Assembly: GCF_036226885.1 (NCBI RefSeq)
Contig: NZ_CP109027.1
Location: 3,348,001 to 3,412,000, forward strand
Source of the DNA: Streptomyces sp. NBC_00663
Lineage (GTDB): Bacteria > Actinomycetota > Actinomycetes > Streptomycetales > Streptomycetaceae
Reading direction: 5' to 3'
DNA length: 64,000 bases
Under the pieces are notes generated by a model. It made no database searches. It was not told the origin of the DNA and saw nothing but the letters and a program-made list of their open reading frames with translations. The translations under genes were made by a program, and so were the position numbers. Shown piece after piece: positions 23,366 through 30,874 of this stretch (positions are counted from its first letter, which is position 1; each line of letters starts with the position of its first letter).

Positions 23366-23947
23366 TCAGGTGCGTCTGCTCACGCATGTTTCCAAGTGAT
23401 CGTTCACCAATCCGCACGCTTGCATCAGGGCGTACGCCGTCGTCGGGCCCACGAAGCGCAGGCCCTTCTTCTTCAATGCCTTCGACAGGGCCGTCGACTC
23501 CGGAGTGATCGCCGGGACGTCGCTCACCGACTTCGGGGCCGGGCCCGGGGTCTTCGGGGCGTGGGACCAGATCAGGGTGTCCAGGTCGCCCGGGGCCCAG
23601 TCGGCCAGTACGCGCGCGTTGGCGAGCGTCGCCTCGATCTTGGCCCTGTTGCGGATGATGCCCTCGTCGAGCAGCAGGCGATCCCTGTCCGCGTCCGTGA
23701 ACGTCGCCACCTTGGCGATCTCGAAGCCGGCGAAGGCCGCGCGGAAGCCCTCTCGGCGGCGCAGGATCGTGATCCAGGAGAGGCCGGACTGGAAGGCCTC
23801 CAGGCTGAGGCGTTCGTAGAGGGCGTCGTCGCCGTGGACCGGGCGGCCCCACTCCTCGTCGTGGTACGCGATGTAGTCCTCGGTGGAGACGCCCCAGGGG
23901 CAGCGCAGGCGGCCGTCCGGGCCGGCGAGGGCGGCTCCGTCGCTCAC
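23366..23947 (-). CDS. tagA: DNA-3-methyladenine glycosylase I
   Basis: 193 residues. The Tag family signature is intact: R-C-P-W-G near 15, Y-H-D-E-E-W-G-R-P near 27-35, and the helix-hairpin-helix-like core F-Q-S-G-L-S-W. It removes 3-methyladenine from DNA. The C-terminal Cys/His zinc ligands are represented by C-G-L-V-N-D-H and E-T-C. GTG 23947 overlaps the DivIVA-domain stop in GTGA, so the two are translationally coupled. Same order as M. tuberculosis Rv1209-Rv1210. Confidence 0.93.
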   Translation of the reverse strand: MSDGAALAGPDGRLRCPWGVSTEDYIAYHDEEWGRPVHGDDALYERLSLEAFQSGLSWITILRRREGFRAAFAGFEIAKVATFTDADRDRLLLDEGIIRNRAKIEATLANARVLADWAPGDLDTLIWSHAPKTPGPAPKSVSDVPAITPESTALSKALKKKGLRFVGPTTAYALMQACGLVNDHLETCVSRRT

Positions 23948-24327
23948 TGGTCCTCCTGGGCGGGCTTCTCCATGGAGACATGCGAGCCGTGCGAGCCGTG
24001 CGAGGCATGCGCACCGTGGGTGGCGGCCTGGGCGCCGGCCAGCGCGGACTCCAGGTCCGAGATGCGGGCGTCGCGCTCCGCCAGCTCGGCGCCGAGGCGG
24101 CCGAGGGCGTCGTCCACGTCGGCCATGCGGTAGCCGCGCGCGGCGAGCGGGAAGCGGAGGGACTCGACGTCGGCGCGGTTGACCGGGCGGTCGTACGGCA
24201 GGGGGTCCTGGAGGCGCTCCGGGGCGGCGTCCGGCAGCGGGCCCGTCTCACCGCCGCCCACGACGGCGAGCGTCACCGCGGCGATCACGACGGCGAGCGC
24301 GACGACGAGGAACAAGAACATAACCAT
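23944..24327 (-). CDS. Membrane-anchored DivIVA-domain protein with His-rich tail
   Basis: 127 residues. An N-terminal membrane helix (about 3-24) is followed by a DivIVA-like segment (R-F-P-L-A-A-R-G-Y-R-M-A-D-V-D-D-A-L, about 57-75), a short coiled coil (about 75-95), then a His repeat H-x2-H-x2-H-x2-H-x2-H. DivIVA motifs bind curved membranes or polar scaffolds. It ends in the GTGA overlap with tagA. Matches Rv1209 by position and architecture. The five regularly spaced histidines are not a normal DivIVA feature and might bind metal. Confidence 0.85.
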   Translation of the reverse strand: MVMFLFLVVALAVVIAAVTLAVVGGGETGPLPDAAPERLQDPLPYDRPVNRADVESLRFPLAARGYRMADVDDALGRLGAELAERDARISDLESALAGAQAATHGAHASHGSHGSHVSMEKPAQEDQ

Positions 24328-24468
24328 CGCTGTGGGCCCCCACGCTCGGTGAATGTGTCGGAGTCGAATGTGTCAGAGTCCGATCGTGCCATGCGAGTCT
24401 GACAGTTAGGGTCGCAGGCGGCCGTAGGCCGACGACTTGCCAGGACGTACTAGGAGAGGTCACAGGGG
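24328..24468. promoter_or_regulatory. Divergent promoter region with 15-bp direct repeat and inverted repeat
   Basis: GAATGTGTCRGAGTC occurs twice in tandem (24351-24365, 24366-24380). The second copy also forms a 10-bp imperfect inverted repeat with 24395-24404 (TGTCAGAGTC / GAGTCTGACA). Operator function is inferred. An AGGAGAGG site precedes the folP start. Confidence 0.5.
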
Positions 24469-25329
24469 ATGCTCAGGCTGGGCAGGCGGGAATTCGAGCC
24501 GCACGAGCCGGTGATCATGGCGATCGTGAACCGGACCCCGGACTCCTTCTACGACCAGGGCGCGACGTTCCGTGACGAGCCCGCCCTCGCGCGCGTGGAG
24601 CAGGCGGTGGCCGAGGGCGCCGCGATCATCGACATCGGCGGGGTCAAGGCCGGGCCGGGCGAAGAGGTGTCCGCCGAGGAGGAGGCGCGGCGGACCGTCG
24701 GCTTCGTGGCGGAGGTACGGCGGCGGTTCCCGGATGTCGTCATCAGCGTGGACACCTGGCGGGCATCGGTCGGCGAGGCCGTGTGCGAGGCCGGGGCGGA
24801 TCTGCTGAACGACGCGTGGGGCGGGGTCGATCCCGGGCTCGCGGAGGTGGCCGCGCGGTACGGGGTGGGGCTGGTGTGTACGCACGCGGGGGGTGCCGAG
24901 CCTCGTACGCGGCCGCATCGGGTGACGTACGACGATGTCGTGGCCGATGTGCTGCGGGTGACGGTGGGGCTGGCCGAGCGGGCCGTGGCGCTGGGGGTGC
25001 CCCGGGAGTCGGTGATGATCGATCCCGGGCACGACTTCGGGAAGAACACGCGGCACAGTCTTGAGGCGACGCGGCGGCTCGGCGAGATGGTCGAGACCGG
25101 GTGGCCGGTGCTGGTGTCGTTGTCCAACAAGGACTTCGTGGGCGAGACCTTGGACAAGCCGGTGAAGGAGCGGGTGATCGGGACGCTGGCGACGACGGCC
25201 GTGTCGGCGTGGCTGGGGGCGCAGGTGTACCGGGTGCACGAGGTCGCGGAGACGCGGCAGGTGCTGGACATGGTGGCGTCGATCGCGGGGCACCGGCCTC
25301 CGGCTGTCGCCCGGCGCGGGCTGGCGTAG
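24469..25329 (+). CDS. folP2: Dihydropteroate synthase-family protein (FolP2-like)
   Basis: 286-residue TIM barrel. DHPS landmarks are present: I-M-A-I-V-N-R-T-P-D-S-F near 14-25, the D-I-G-G loop near 51-54, V-D-T-W-R near 93 and the D-P-G-H-D-F-G-K loop near 185. The usual D-I-G-G-E-S-T-R pterin/sulfa loop is altered here to D-I-G-G-V-K-A-G, as expected for the FolP2 branch. The M. tuberculosis FolP2 (Rv1207) in the same neighbourhood is reported to lack DHPS activity, so folate synthesis should not be assumed. Confidence 0.85.
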   Translation: MLRLGRREFEPHEPVIMAIVNRTPDSFYDQGATFRDEPALARVEQAVAEGAAIIDIGGVKAGPGEEVSAEEEARRTVGFVAEVRRRFPDVVISVDTWRASVGEAVCEAGADLLNDAWGGVDPGLAEVAARYGVGLVCTHAGGAEPRTRPHRVTYDDVVADVLRVTVGLAERAVALGVPRESVMIDPGHDFGKNTRHSLEATRRLGEMVETGWPVLVSLSNKDFVGETLDKPVKERVIGTLATTAVSAWLGAQVYRVHEVAETRQVLDMVASIAGHRPPAVARRGLA

Positions 25330-25335
25330 GCATCG

Positions 25336-25374
25336 AACGCCGGACGGGCTGACGGCGTCGGTCCGTCCGGCGTT
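25336..25374. terminator. Bidirectional hairpin after folP2
   Basis: A perfect 12-bp stem (25336-25347 with 25363-25374) lies between convergent folP2 and LOG genes. Confidence 0.9.
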
Positions 25375-25388
25375 GCAAAGGCGCCTCG

Positions 25389-26147
25389 CTAGCGGCCCGC
25401 CTCCTTCGACACCAAAGCCACCGCCTCGTCCACGTCGTCCGTCACGTGGAAGAGGAGGAGGTCCTTCTCGGACGCCTTGCCCTGGGCGATCAGGGTGTTC
25501 TTGATCCAGTCCACCAGGCCGCCCCAGTAGGCGCTGCCGAAGAGGACGATCGGGAAGCGGGTGACCTTCTGGGTCTGGACGAGGGTCAGGGCCTCGAAGA
25601 GCTCGTCCAGGGTGCCGAGGCCGCCGGGCAGGACGACGAAGCCCTGCGCGTACTTCACGAACATCATCTTGCGGACGAAGAAGTACCGGAAGTTCAGGCC
25701 GATGTCGACGTAGGGGTTGAGGCCCTGCTCGAAGGGGAGCTCGATACCGAGGCCCACCGAGATGCCGTTCGCCTCGCAGGCGCCCTTGTTGGCCGCCTCC
25801 ATCGCCCCTGGACCGCCGCCCGTGATCACGGCGAAGCCGGCCTCGACCAGGCCTCGACCGAGCTGCACACCCGCCTCGTACTCCGGGGAGTCCGCCGGGG
25901 TCCGCGCCGAGCCGAACACGCTGATCGCGGGCGGCAGTTCGGCGAGCGTGCCGAAGCCCTCGATGAACTCCGACTGGATGCGCAGGACCCGCCAGGGGTC
26001 GGTGTGGACCCAGTCGGAGGGGCCGCCCGCGTCGAGGAGCCGCTGGTCGGTGGTGCTGGCCGTCACCTGCCCACGCCTTCGGAGGACCGGTCCAAGGCGC
26101 TGCTCCGACGGTGGCTGCTTCTTCCCCTCGGGGTTGCCGGTAGCCAT
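25389..26147 (-). CDS. LOG-family protein (cytokinin-activating phosphoribohydrolase type)
   Basis: 252 residues. Rossmann fold with G-G-G-P-G-A-M near 113 and the LOG signature P-G-G-L-G-T-L-D-E near 178-186. Family members release the free base from cytokinin riboside 5'-monophosphates; M. tuberculosis Rv1205 does this. An N-terminal extension of about 55 residues (basic then D-W-V-H-T-D-P-W) precedes the fold. ATG 26147 has GGAGGGAG upstream. Precise substrate here is inferred. Confidence 0.85.
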   Translation of the reverse strand: MATGNPEGKKQPPSEQRLGPVLRRRGQVTASTTDQRLLDAGGPSDWVHTDPWRVLRIQSEFIEGFGTLAELPPAISVFGSARTPADSPEYEAGVQLGRGLVEAGFAVITGGGPGAMEAANKGACEANGISVGLGIELPFEQGLNPYVDIGLNFRYFFVRKMMFVKYAQGFVVLPGGLGTLDELFEALTLVQTQKVTRFPIVLFGSAYWGGLVDWIKNTLIAQGKASEKDLLLFHVTDDVDEAVALVSKEAGR

Positions 26148-26245
26148 GTGCGCTCCCTCCAATAGCGGGTAGTTCCGCTTCAGCGTAGATCCACGCCGGT
26201 TACAGAGGGGGGACGTATGCGTGTCCGCCGTGCAGTCCCGGGCCG

Positions 26246-27325
26246 TCAGGCGGTCAGCCAGTTCCTCAGCCGCTCCTCCGCCACCGGGATCAGCGACGCC
26301 TTCACGCGCTCGTCGACCTTGTGGGCCAGCAGCGGGTTGCCGGGGCTGTAGTTGACGGCGGGAACGCCGAGGCGGCTGAAGCGGGCCACGTCCGTCCAGC
26401 CGTACTTGGGGTGCACCTCGCCGCCCACGGCCTTCACGAAGGCCGCCGCCGACGGGTCGTTCAGGCCCGGTCGCGCGCCGCCCGTGTGGTCGTCGACGAC
26501 GAACTCGTCCACGCCGCAGTCGGCGAAGTAGTCGCGGACGAAGGCCTCGGCCTCCTCCTCGCTCCGGTCGGGCGCGTAGCGGAAGTTGACGGTGACCGTG
26601 CAGGCGTCGGGGATGACGTTCGTGGCGACGCCGCCTTCGATGCGGACCGCGTTGAGGCCCTCGTGGTACTTCAGCCCGTCCACCACCGGCTGCCGGGGCT
26701 CGTACTCCGCCAGCTTCGCCAGCACGCGCGCGGAGGCGTGGATCGCGTTGGAGCCCATCCACGCGCGCGCGGAGTGCGCCCGCTCCCCCGTGAACTTGAG
26801 CAGCATCCTGAGCGTGCCCTGGCAGCCGCCCTCCACCTGGCCGTCGGTGGGTTCGAGGAGCACCGCGAAGTCGCCCGCCAGCCACTCGGGGTGGGCCTCG
26901 GCGACATGACCCAGTCCGTTCAGATGGGCGGCGACCTCTTCGTTGTCGTAGAAGACGAAGGTGAGGTCGCGGTTGGGGGCCGGGACCGTCGCCGCGATGC
27001 GCAGCTGGACCGCGACGCCGGACTTCATGTCGCAGGTGCCGCAGCCCCAGAGGTAGCCGTCCTCGTCGAGGCGGGAGGGGACGTTGTCGGCGATCGGGAC
27101 GGTGTCGATGTGGCCGGCGAGGATGACCCGCTCCGCGCGGCCCAGGTTCGTACGGGCCACGACGTTGTTGCCGTACCGGTCGACCGTCAGATGCGGCAGG
27201 GCGCGCAGCGCGGTCTCGATGGCGTCCGCCAGGGGCTTCTCGGTGCCGCTCGCCGAGGGGAAGTCGACGAGCCGCGCGGTCAGCTCCGCAGCGTCCAGCG
27301 TGAGGTCAAGCGGGGTATCGGCCAT
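26246..27325 (-). CDS. dapE: Succinyl-diaminopimelate desuccinylase
   Basis: 359-residue M20 dizinc peptidase-like enzyme. Metal motifs: G-H-I-D-T-V-P near 72-78, C-G-T-C-D-M-K near 98-104 and the catalytic E-E-V pair near 132. It removes succinate from N-succinyl-LL-diaminopimelate in lysine and peptidoglycan synthesis. dapC, the preceding step, is 3 kb to the right, so the pathway is partly clustered as in M. tuberculosis. ATG 27325. Confidence 0.93.
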   Translation of the reverse strand: MADTPLDLTLDAAELTARLVDFPSASGTEKPLADAIETALRALPHLTVDRYGNNVVARTNLGRAERVILAGHIDTVPIADNVPSRLDEDGYLWGCGTCDMKSGVAVQLRIAATVPAPNRDLTFVFYDNEEVAAHLNGLGHVAEAHPEWLAGDFAVLLEPTDGQVEGGCQGTLRMLLKFTGERAHSARAWMGSNAIHASARVLAKLAEYEPRQPVVDGLKYHEGLNAVRIEGGVATNVIPDACTVTVNFRYAPDRSEEEAEAFVRDYFADCGVDEFVVDDHTGGARPGLNDPSAAAFVKAVGGEVHPKYGWTDVARFSRLGVPAVNYSPGNPLLAHKVDERVKASLIPVAEERLRNWLTA

Positions 27326-27409
27326 GGTCCCGACCCTAGCGCCCGGGCCCTCGCGCCCGTCGTCCACACCCGGCTCGGGCACCAAAGAACCCTCCAGTAC
27401 CTTGTACGG

Positions 27410-28384
27410 ATGCCAGAGCCGTCCCCCGCTCCCCGACGCCGTCGTCGTGGCCGCCTTCTCCGTTCCATGGCGGCCTTCGTGGTCCTGTGTGCCGTCGCGG
27501 GCTATCTCGTGGTGCAGTACGTCACCGGAGGCACGGGAAAGCCGGGCTGCACGGTCGTCTCGGGCACGGACGACGGGGGGGCGTACGAGTTCACGCCGGA
27601 GCAGGCGGTGAACGCGGCGACCATCACGGCCGTCGGCACCGGGCGCGGGCTGCCCGAGCGGGCGGTGGCGATCGCGCTGGCGACCTCGATCCAGGAGTCG
27701 GGGCTGCGCAACATCACCCACGGCGACCGGGACTCGCTCGGCCTGTTCCAGCAGCGGCCGTCGCAGGGCTGGGGCACGCAGAAGCAGATCATGGACCCGG
27801 CGTACGCGGCCGGGAAGTTCTACGAGCATCTGGTCAAGGTCGCCGGCTATACGAAGATGCCGCTCACCGAGGCCGCCCAGCGCGTGCAGCGCAGCGGCTA
27901 CCCGGAGGCGTACGCCAAGCACGAGCCGGACGCGACGCTGCTCGCCGCCGCGCTCACCGGATCCTCGCCGGCCACGCTGACCTGCGACGGACGGCCGGCC
28001 GCCACCCAGGCCGCCGGACCGGCGGGGGTGCGGGACGCGCTGGTGAAGGACTTCGGGCGGGACGCGCTGGACACGGCCGCCGAGGACGTGGCCGAGGGCG
28101 CGTCCCCGTCCCCCGCCGCCGAGGCGACGGCGGCGGAGCGGACGCTGACCGTGCCCGTCACCGCCGACGACTCGGCCGCGAAGCGCACCGCGCGGCAGCG
28201 GGGCTGGCAGCTCGCGCACTGGGCGGTGGCCAACGCCGCCACGCTGCACATCGAGAGCGTCCGCTACGCCGGGCGGCAGTGGACCGCCGGGAACACCCAG
28301 AGCGAGTGGCGGGCCGTGGCGGCCGACGGTGCGGGCGGGGCGGAGAAGGCCACCGGGTCCGTGCGGATCGTGACTGCTCAGTAG
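27410..28384 (+). CDS. Membrane-anchored lysozyme-like protein of unknown specificity
   Basis: 324 residues. A basic N-terminus and one membrane helix (about 20-42) put the rest outside the cell. Residues 60-180 resemble a lytic transglycosylase/lysozyme fold: S-I-Q-E-S-G-L-R-N with a candidate catalytic Glu near 95, then S-L-G-L-F-Q-Q-R-P and W-G-T. The remaining 140 residues form a separate domain with W-x8-W-x-V-A-N. Sequence neighbours are often labelled 'heavy metal transporter', which the sequence does not support. Peptidoglycan cleavage is inferred. Confidence 0.65.
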   Translation: MPEPSPAPRRRRRGRLLRSMAAFVVLCAVAGYLVVQYVTGGTGKPGCTVVSGTDDGGAYEFTPEQAVNAATITAVGTGRGLPERAVAIALATSIQESGLRNITHGDRDSLGLFQQRPSQGWGTQKQIMDPAYAAGKFYEHLVKVAGYTKMPLTEAAQRVQRSGYPEAYAKHEPDATLLAAALTGSSPATLTCDGRPAATQAAGPAGVRDALVKDFGRDALDTAAEDVAEGASPSPAAEATAAERTLTVPVTADDSAAKRTARQRGWQLAHWAVANAATLHIESVRYAGRQWTAGNTQSEWRAVAADGAGGAEKATGSVRIVTAQ

Positions 28385-28464
28385 TTCGGGCCGTCACCCG
28401 CAGGGGTTACGTGGGCCCGTGGCGGAGGCGGGTGTGCGCAGGTTTTCGTGGTCTCACCCTCGTA

Positions 28465-28509
28465 TCCGCCGAATCCCTTGAGAACACAGGGCTGTAAGGA
28501 TTCGGCGGA
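28465..28509. promoter_or_regulatory. Perfect 12-bp inverted repeat downstream of lysozyme-like gene
   Basis: TCCGCCGAATCC (28465-28476) and GGATTCGGCGGA (28498-28509) are perfect complements around 21 bases that can themselves pair (CCCT/AGGG). It is a terminator of the upstream gene or an RNA element of the next. The whole gap 28385-28694 (310 bp) otherwise holds only the T-tract hairpin listed next. Confidence 0.6.
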
Positions 28510-28518
28510 CTTTCGGAT

Positions 28519-28540
28519 CGGGCGCCTTTTGCCCGTTTTT
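28519..28540 (+). terminator. Short hairpin with T tract
   Basis: CGGGC (28519-28523) pairs with GCCCG (28531-28535), followed by five T residues. Such T tracts are rare in this genome. It lies before, not after, the secreted-protein gene, so read-through or attenuation is possible. Confidence 0.45.
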
Positions 28541-28694
28541 ATCCGCAGCCGATAATGCGACGCATTGCCAACTCTTTACGTTGGGCGTCCGCAACCTTCG
28601 CGGGCTTCGAGCGGTAGTCACTGCGTCCGAGCCCGGTGATCAACTGCCGGGAGCGGTTGGACACTTCCTCGTTCTCTCCCGTCAAAGGAGCATC

Positions 28695-29147
28695 ATGTCC
28701 CTCCCCCTGACCCGCAGGATCGCCCGTGCCGCGCTGCTCGTCGCTGCGGGAGCGGCAGCCGGGGTCGGTGCGGCCGGCTCCGCCAGTGCGGCCCCCGCCG
28801 AGCTCCCCGCCACTCCGAACCTGGGCGGTCTGACCGCTCTGGACGCGGCGAGCGTCGGCAACAACGTCGACGGTGCCACGCAGAACGTCACCAAGCTCGC
28901 GGGCAACACCGGTGGCAACGCGGTCAAGAAGGCCGTGCCGACGGCGGGCAAGACCAGCGGCAAGGTCGCGAAGAAGGCGGCGCCCGCCGCACAGCAGACG
29001 GCCGGTGACGCGGCGGGCTCCGCCGGGGACATCCTGGGCGACACCACGTCCACCGCGACGAAGGGCGGCCTGCCGACGGACGCCCTCACCAAGGGTGGCC
29101 TGCCCGCGGCCGACTCGCTGCCGGTGAAGTCGCTGCCGCTCGGCTGA
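28695..29147 (+). CDS. Small secreted Ala/Gly/Lys-rich protein
   Basis: 150 residues. A clear Sec signal peptide (about 1-32, ending A-S-A-A-P) precedes a low-complexity mature chain of about 118 residues with Lys/Ala/Thr repeats and no cysteines. Two copies of a G-G-L-P motif and two of T-K-G-G-L-P lie near the C-terminus. Not recognised; similar short secreted proteins in streptomycetes are unannotated. ATG 28695 with AAAGGAG upstream. Its own perfect terminator follows, so it is monocistronic. Confidence 0.7.
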   Translation: MSLPLTRRIARAALLVAAGAAAGVGAAGSASAAPAELPATPNLGGLTALDAASVGNNVDGATQNVTKLAGNTGGNAVKKAVPTAGKTSGKVAKKAAPAAQQTAGDAAGSAGDILGDTTSTATKGGLPTDALTKGGLPAADSLPVKSLPLG

Positions 29148-29160
29148 ACCGCTTGAACCG

Positions 29161-29196
29161 CTGAGGGGGTCCGGGGATTTCCCTGGACCCCCTCAG
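29161..29196 (+). terminator. Hairpin terminator of the secreted-protein gene
   Basis: CTGAGGGGGTCC (29161-29172) pairs with GGACCCCCTCAG (29185-29196); the 12-base loop can pair internally. It also serves convergent dapC. Confidence 0.9.
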
Positions 29197-29209
29197 CCGT
29201 GTCCGGTGG

Positions 29210-30301
29210 CTACAGGCGCTCGACCGCCGCCCGCACCCGTTCGTCCGTCGCCGTGAACGCCACGCGGACGTACGTCTCGCCCGCCTCGCCGTAGAAGTCG
29301 CCCGGCGCCACGAGGATGCCCAGCTCTGCCAGGTGGGCGACGGTGTCCCAGCAGGACTCGTCGCGGGTGGCCCAGAGGTAGAGGCTGGCCTCGCTGTGCT
29401 CGATGCGGAAGCCGTGCCGCTCCAGCGCCTCGCGCAGGGCCGCGCGGCGGGCCGCGTACCGCTCGCGCTGCTCGTGGACGTGGACGTCGTCGCCGAGCGC
29501 CGCGACGACCGCTGCCTGGGTCGTGGCCGACGTCATCATGCCGCCGTGCTTGCGGATCTCCAGCAGGGGGCCGAGGACGGCCGGGTCGCCGGCCAGGAAG
29601 GCCGCCCGGTACCCGGCCAGGTTCGAGCGCTTGGAGAGGGAGTGGACGGCCACGATGCCCTCGTACGAGCCGCCGTTCACGTCCGGGTGCAGGACCGAGA
29701 CCGGGTCTGCCTCCCAGCCGAGCTCCAGGTAGCACTCGTCGGAGAAGAGCAGCACCCCGTGCTCGCGGGCCCAGGCGACGATCCGGGTCAGTTCCGCCTT
29801 CGACAGGACCTTGCCGGTCGGGTTCGACGGGGAGTTGAGCCACAGGAGCTTCAGGCCGGCCGGGTCGAGCGTCGTGGGGTCGTCGTAGACCTCGTACTCG
29901 GCGCGGGCCAGACGGGCGCCGACCTCGTACGTCGGGTAGGCCAGGCGCGGGTAGGCGACACGGTCGCCGGGGCCCAGGCCCAGCTGGGTGGGGAGCCAGG
30001 CGACGAGCTCCTTGGAGCCGACGATCGGCAGTACGTGCCGGTGGGTGACCTCACGGGCGCCCAGACGGCGCTCCAGCCAGCCCGTGATCGCGTCGCGCAG
30101 CGCCGGGGTGCCCCAGACCGTCGGGTAGCCCGGAGAGTCCGCCGCGTCGATCAGGGCCTTCTGGATCAGGTCGGGAACCGGGTCGACGGGGGTGCCGACA
30201 GAAAGGTCGACGATGCCGCCGGGGTGGGCCGCGGCCGTCTTCTTGTACGGCTCCAGCTTGTCCCAGGGGAAGGTGGGGAGGCGGTCGGAGACTGCGGACA
30301 C
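29210..30301 (-). CDS. dapC: Succinyldiaminopimelate transaminase
   Basis: A 363-residue fold-type I PLP aminotransferase. Motifs: N-S-P-S-N-P-T-G-K near 156-164, D-E-C-Y-L-E near 188, and the PLP lysine segment S-L-S-K-R-S near 221. It makes N-succinyl-LL-diaminopimelate in lysine/peptidoglycan synthesis. GTG 30301 (V-S-A-V-S-D-R-L-P-T-F-P-W) is chosen over GTG/ATG up to 30334 because a strong hairpin starts at 30337. It is downstream of the ferredoxin gene, as Rv1177-Rv1178 in M. tuberculosis. Confidence 0.9.
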   Translation of the reverse strand: MSAVSDRLPTFPWDKLEPYKKTAAAHPGGIVDLSVGTPVDPVPDLIQKALIDAADSPGYPTVWGTPALRDAITGWLERRLGAREVTHRHVLPIVGSKELVAWLPTQLGLGPGDRVAYPRLAYPTYEVGARLARAEYEVYDDPTTLDPAGLKLLWLNSPSNPTGKVLSKAELTRIVAWAREHGVLLFSDECYLELGWEADPVSVLHPDVNGGSYEGIVAVHSLSKRSNLAGYRAAFLAGDPAVLGPLLEIRKHGGMMTSATTQAAVVAALGDDVHVHEQRERYAARRAALREALERHGFRIEHSEASLYLWATRDESCWDTVAHLAELGILVAPGDFYGEAGETYVRVAFTATDERVRAAVERL

Positions 30302-30336
30302 GGGGACTGGCTCACTTTCTGGTACGTACGGCAAAC

Positions 30337-30388
30337 GCCTCGGTCCCGTACGGCGATCAGAGGTGATCTGGCCGTACGGGACCGAGGC
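30337..30388 (-). terminator. Perfect 18-bp hairpin between ferredoxin and dapC
   Basis: Arms 30337-30354 and 30371-30388 match perfectly; the 16-base loop contains GATCA/TGATC that can extend the structure. It follows the ferredoxin stop by 28 bases and precedes dapC, so it would terminate or attenuate read-through into dapC. Confidence 0.85.
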
Positions 30389-30416
30389 GGCACGAGGTTG
30401 CGGGCCGCTTACGCGC

Positions 30417-30734
30417 TTACGCCTGCGGCGGCAGCGCGGCGATGAAGGGGTGGTCCCGCTCGATCAGACCCAGCTTGCTGGCGCCGCCGGGGGAGCCGAG
30501 CTCGTCGAAGAACTCGACGTTCGCCTTGTAGTAGTCCTTCCACTCCTCCGGAGTGTCGTCCTCGTAGAAGATCGCCTCGACCGGGCAGACCGGCTCACAG
30601 GCACCACAGTCGACGCATTCGTCCGGGTGGATGTACAAGGACCGGGAGCCCTCGTAGATGCAGTCGACCGGGCACTCCTCGATGCACGCCTTGTCCTTCA
30701 CGTCGACACAAGGCTGCGCGATGACGTAGGTCAC
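30417..30734 (-). CDS. fdxA: 7Fe ferredoxin
   Basis: 105 residues with C-V-D-V-K-D-K-A-C-I-E-E-C-P then C-I-Y-E-G (one 3Fe-4S set) and C-V-D-C-G-A-C-E-P-V-C-P (4Fe-4S), the pattern of seven-iron ferredoxins that feed P450s and other oxidoreductases. The C-terminal extension after residue 60 is typical of FdxA. GTG 30734 has GAGGAGGAACGA upstream. Followed by a strong hairpin. Confidence 0.92.
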   Translation of the reverse strand: MTYVIAQPCVDVKDKACIEECPVDCIYEGSRSLYIHPDECVDCGACEPVCPVEAIFYEDDTPEEWKDYYKANVEFFDELGSPGGASKLGLIERDHPFIAALPPQA

Positions 30735-30874
30735 GCTGTCGTTCCTCCTCGATAGGGCGCTGGCGGGCCTCCTCAGGCCCTGCCGCCTGGCGCGCGGGAG
30801 CGCGGCGTCGTCGATGCCCGCCCCTAGTATCTCCGTTCTTGGGCATGATCCGAACAGGAGGGGTGAACTGACCT

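Noticed and set aside
27410..28384. Heavy metal transporter annotation
   Set aside because: Only one membrane helix and a lysozyme-like outside domain are visible.
28465..28560. ydaO (c-di-AMP) riboswitch before the secreted-protein gene
   Set aside because: Only the GCCGAATCC-like segment fits; the other conserved stretches, such as GGGGTGAAT, are missing.
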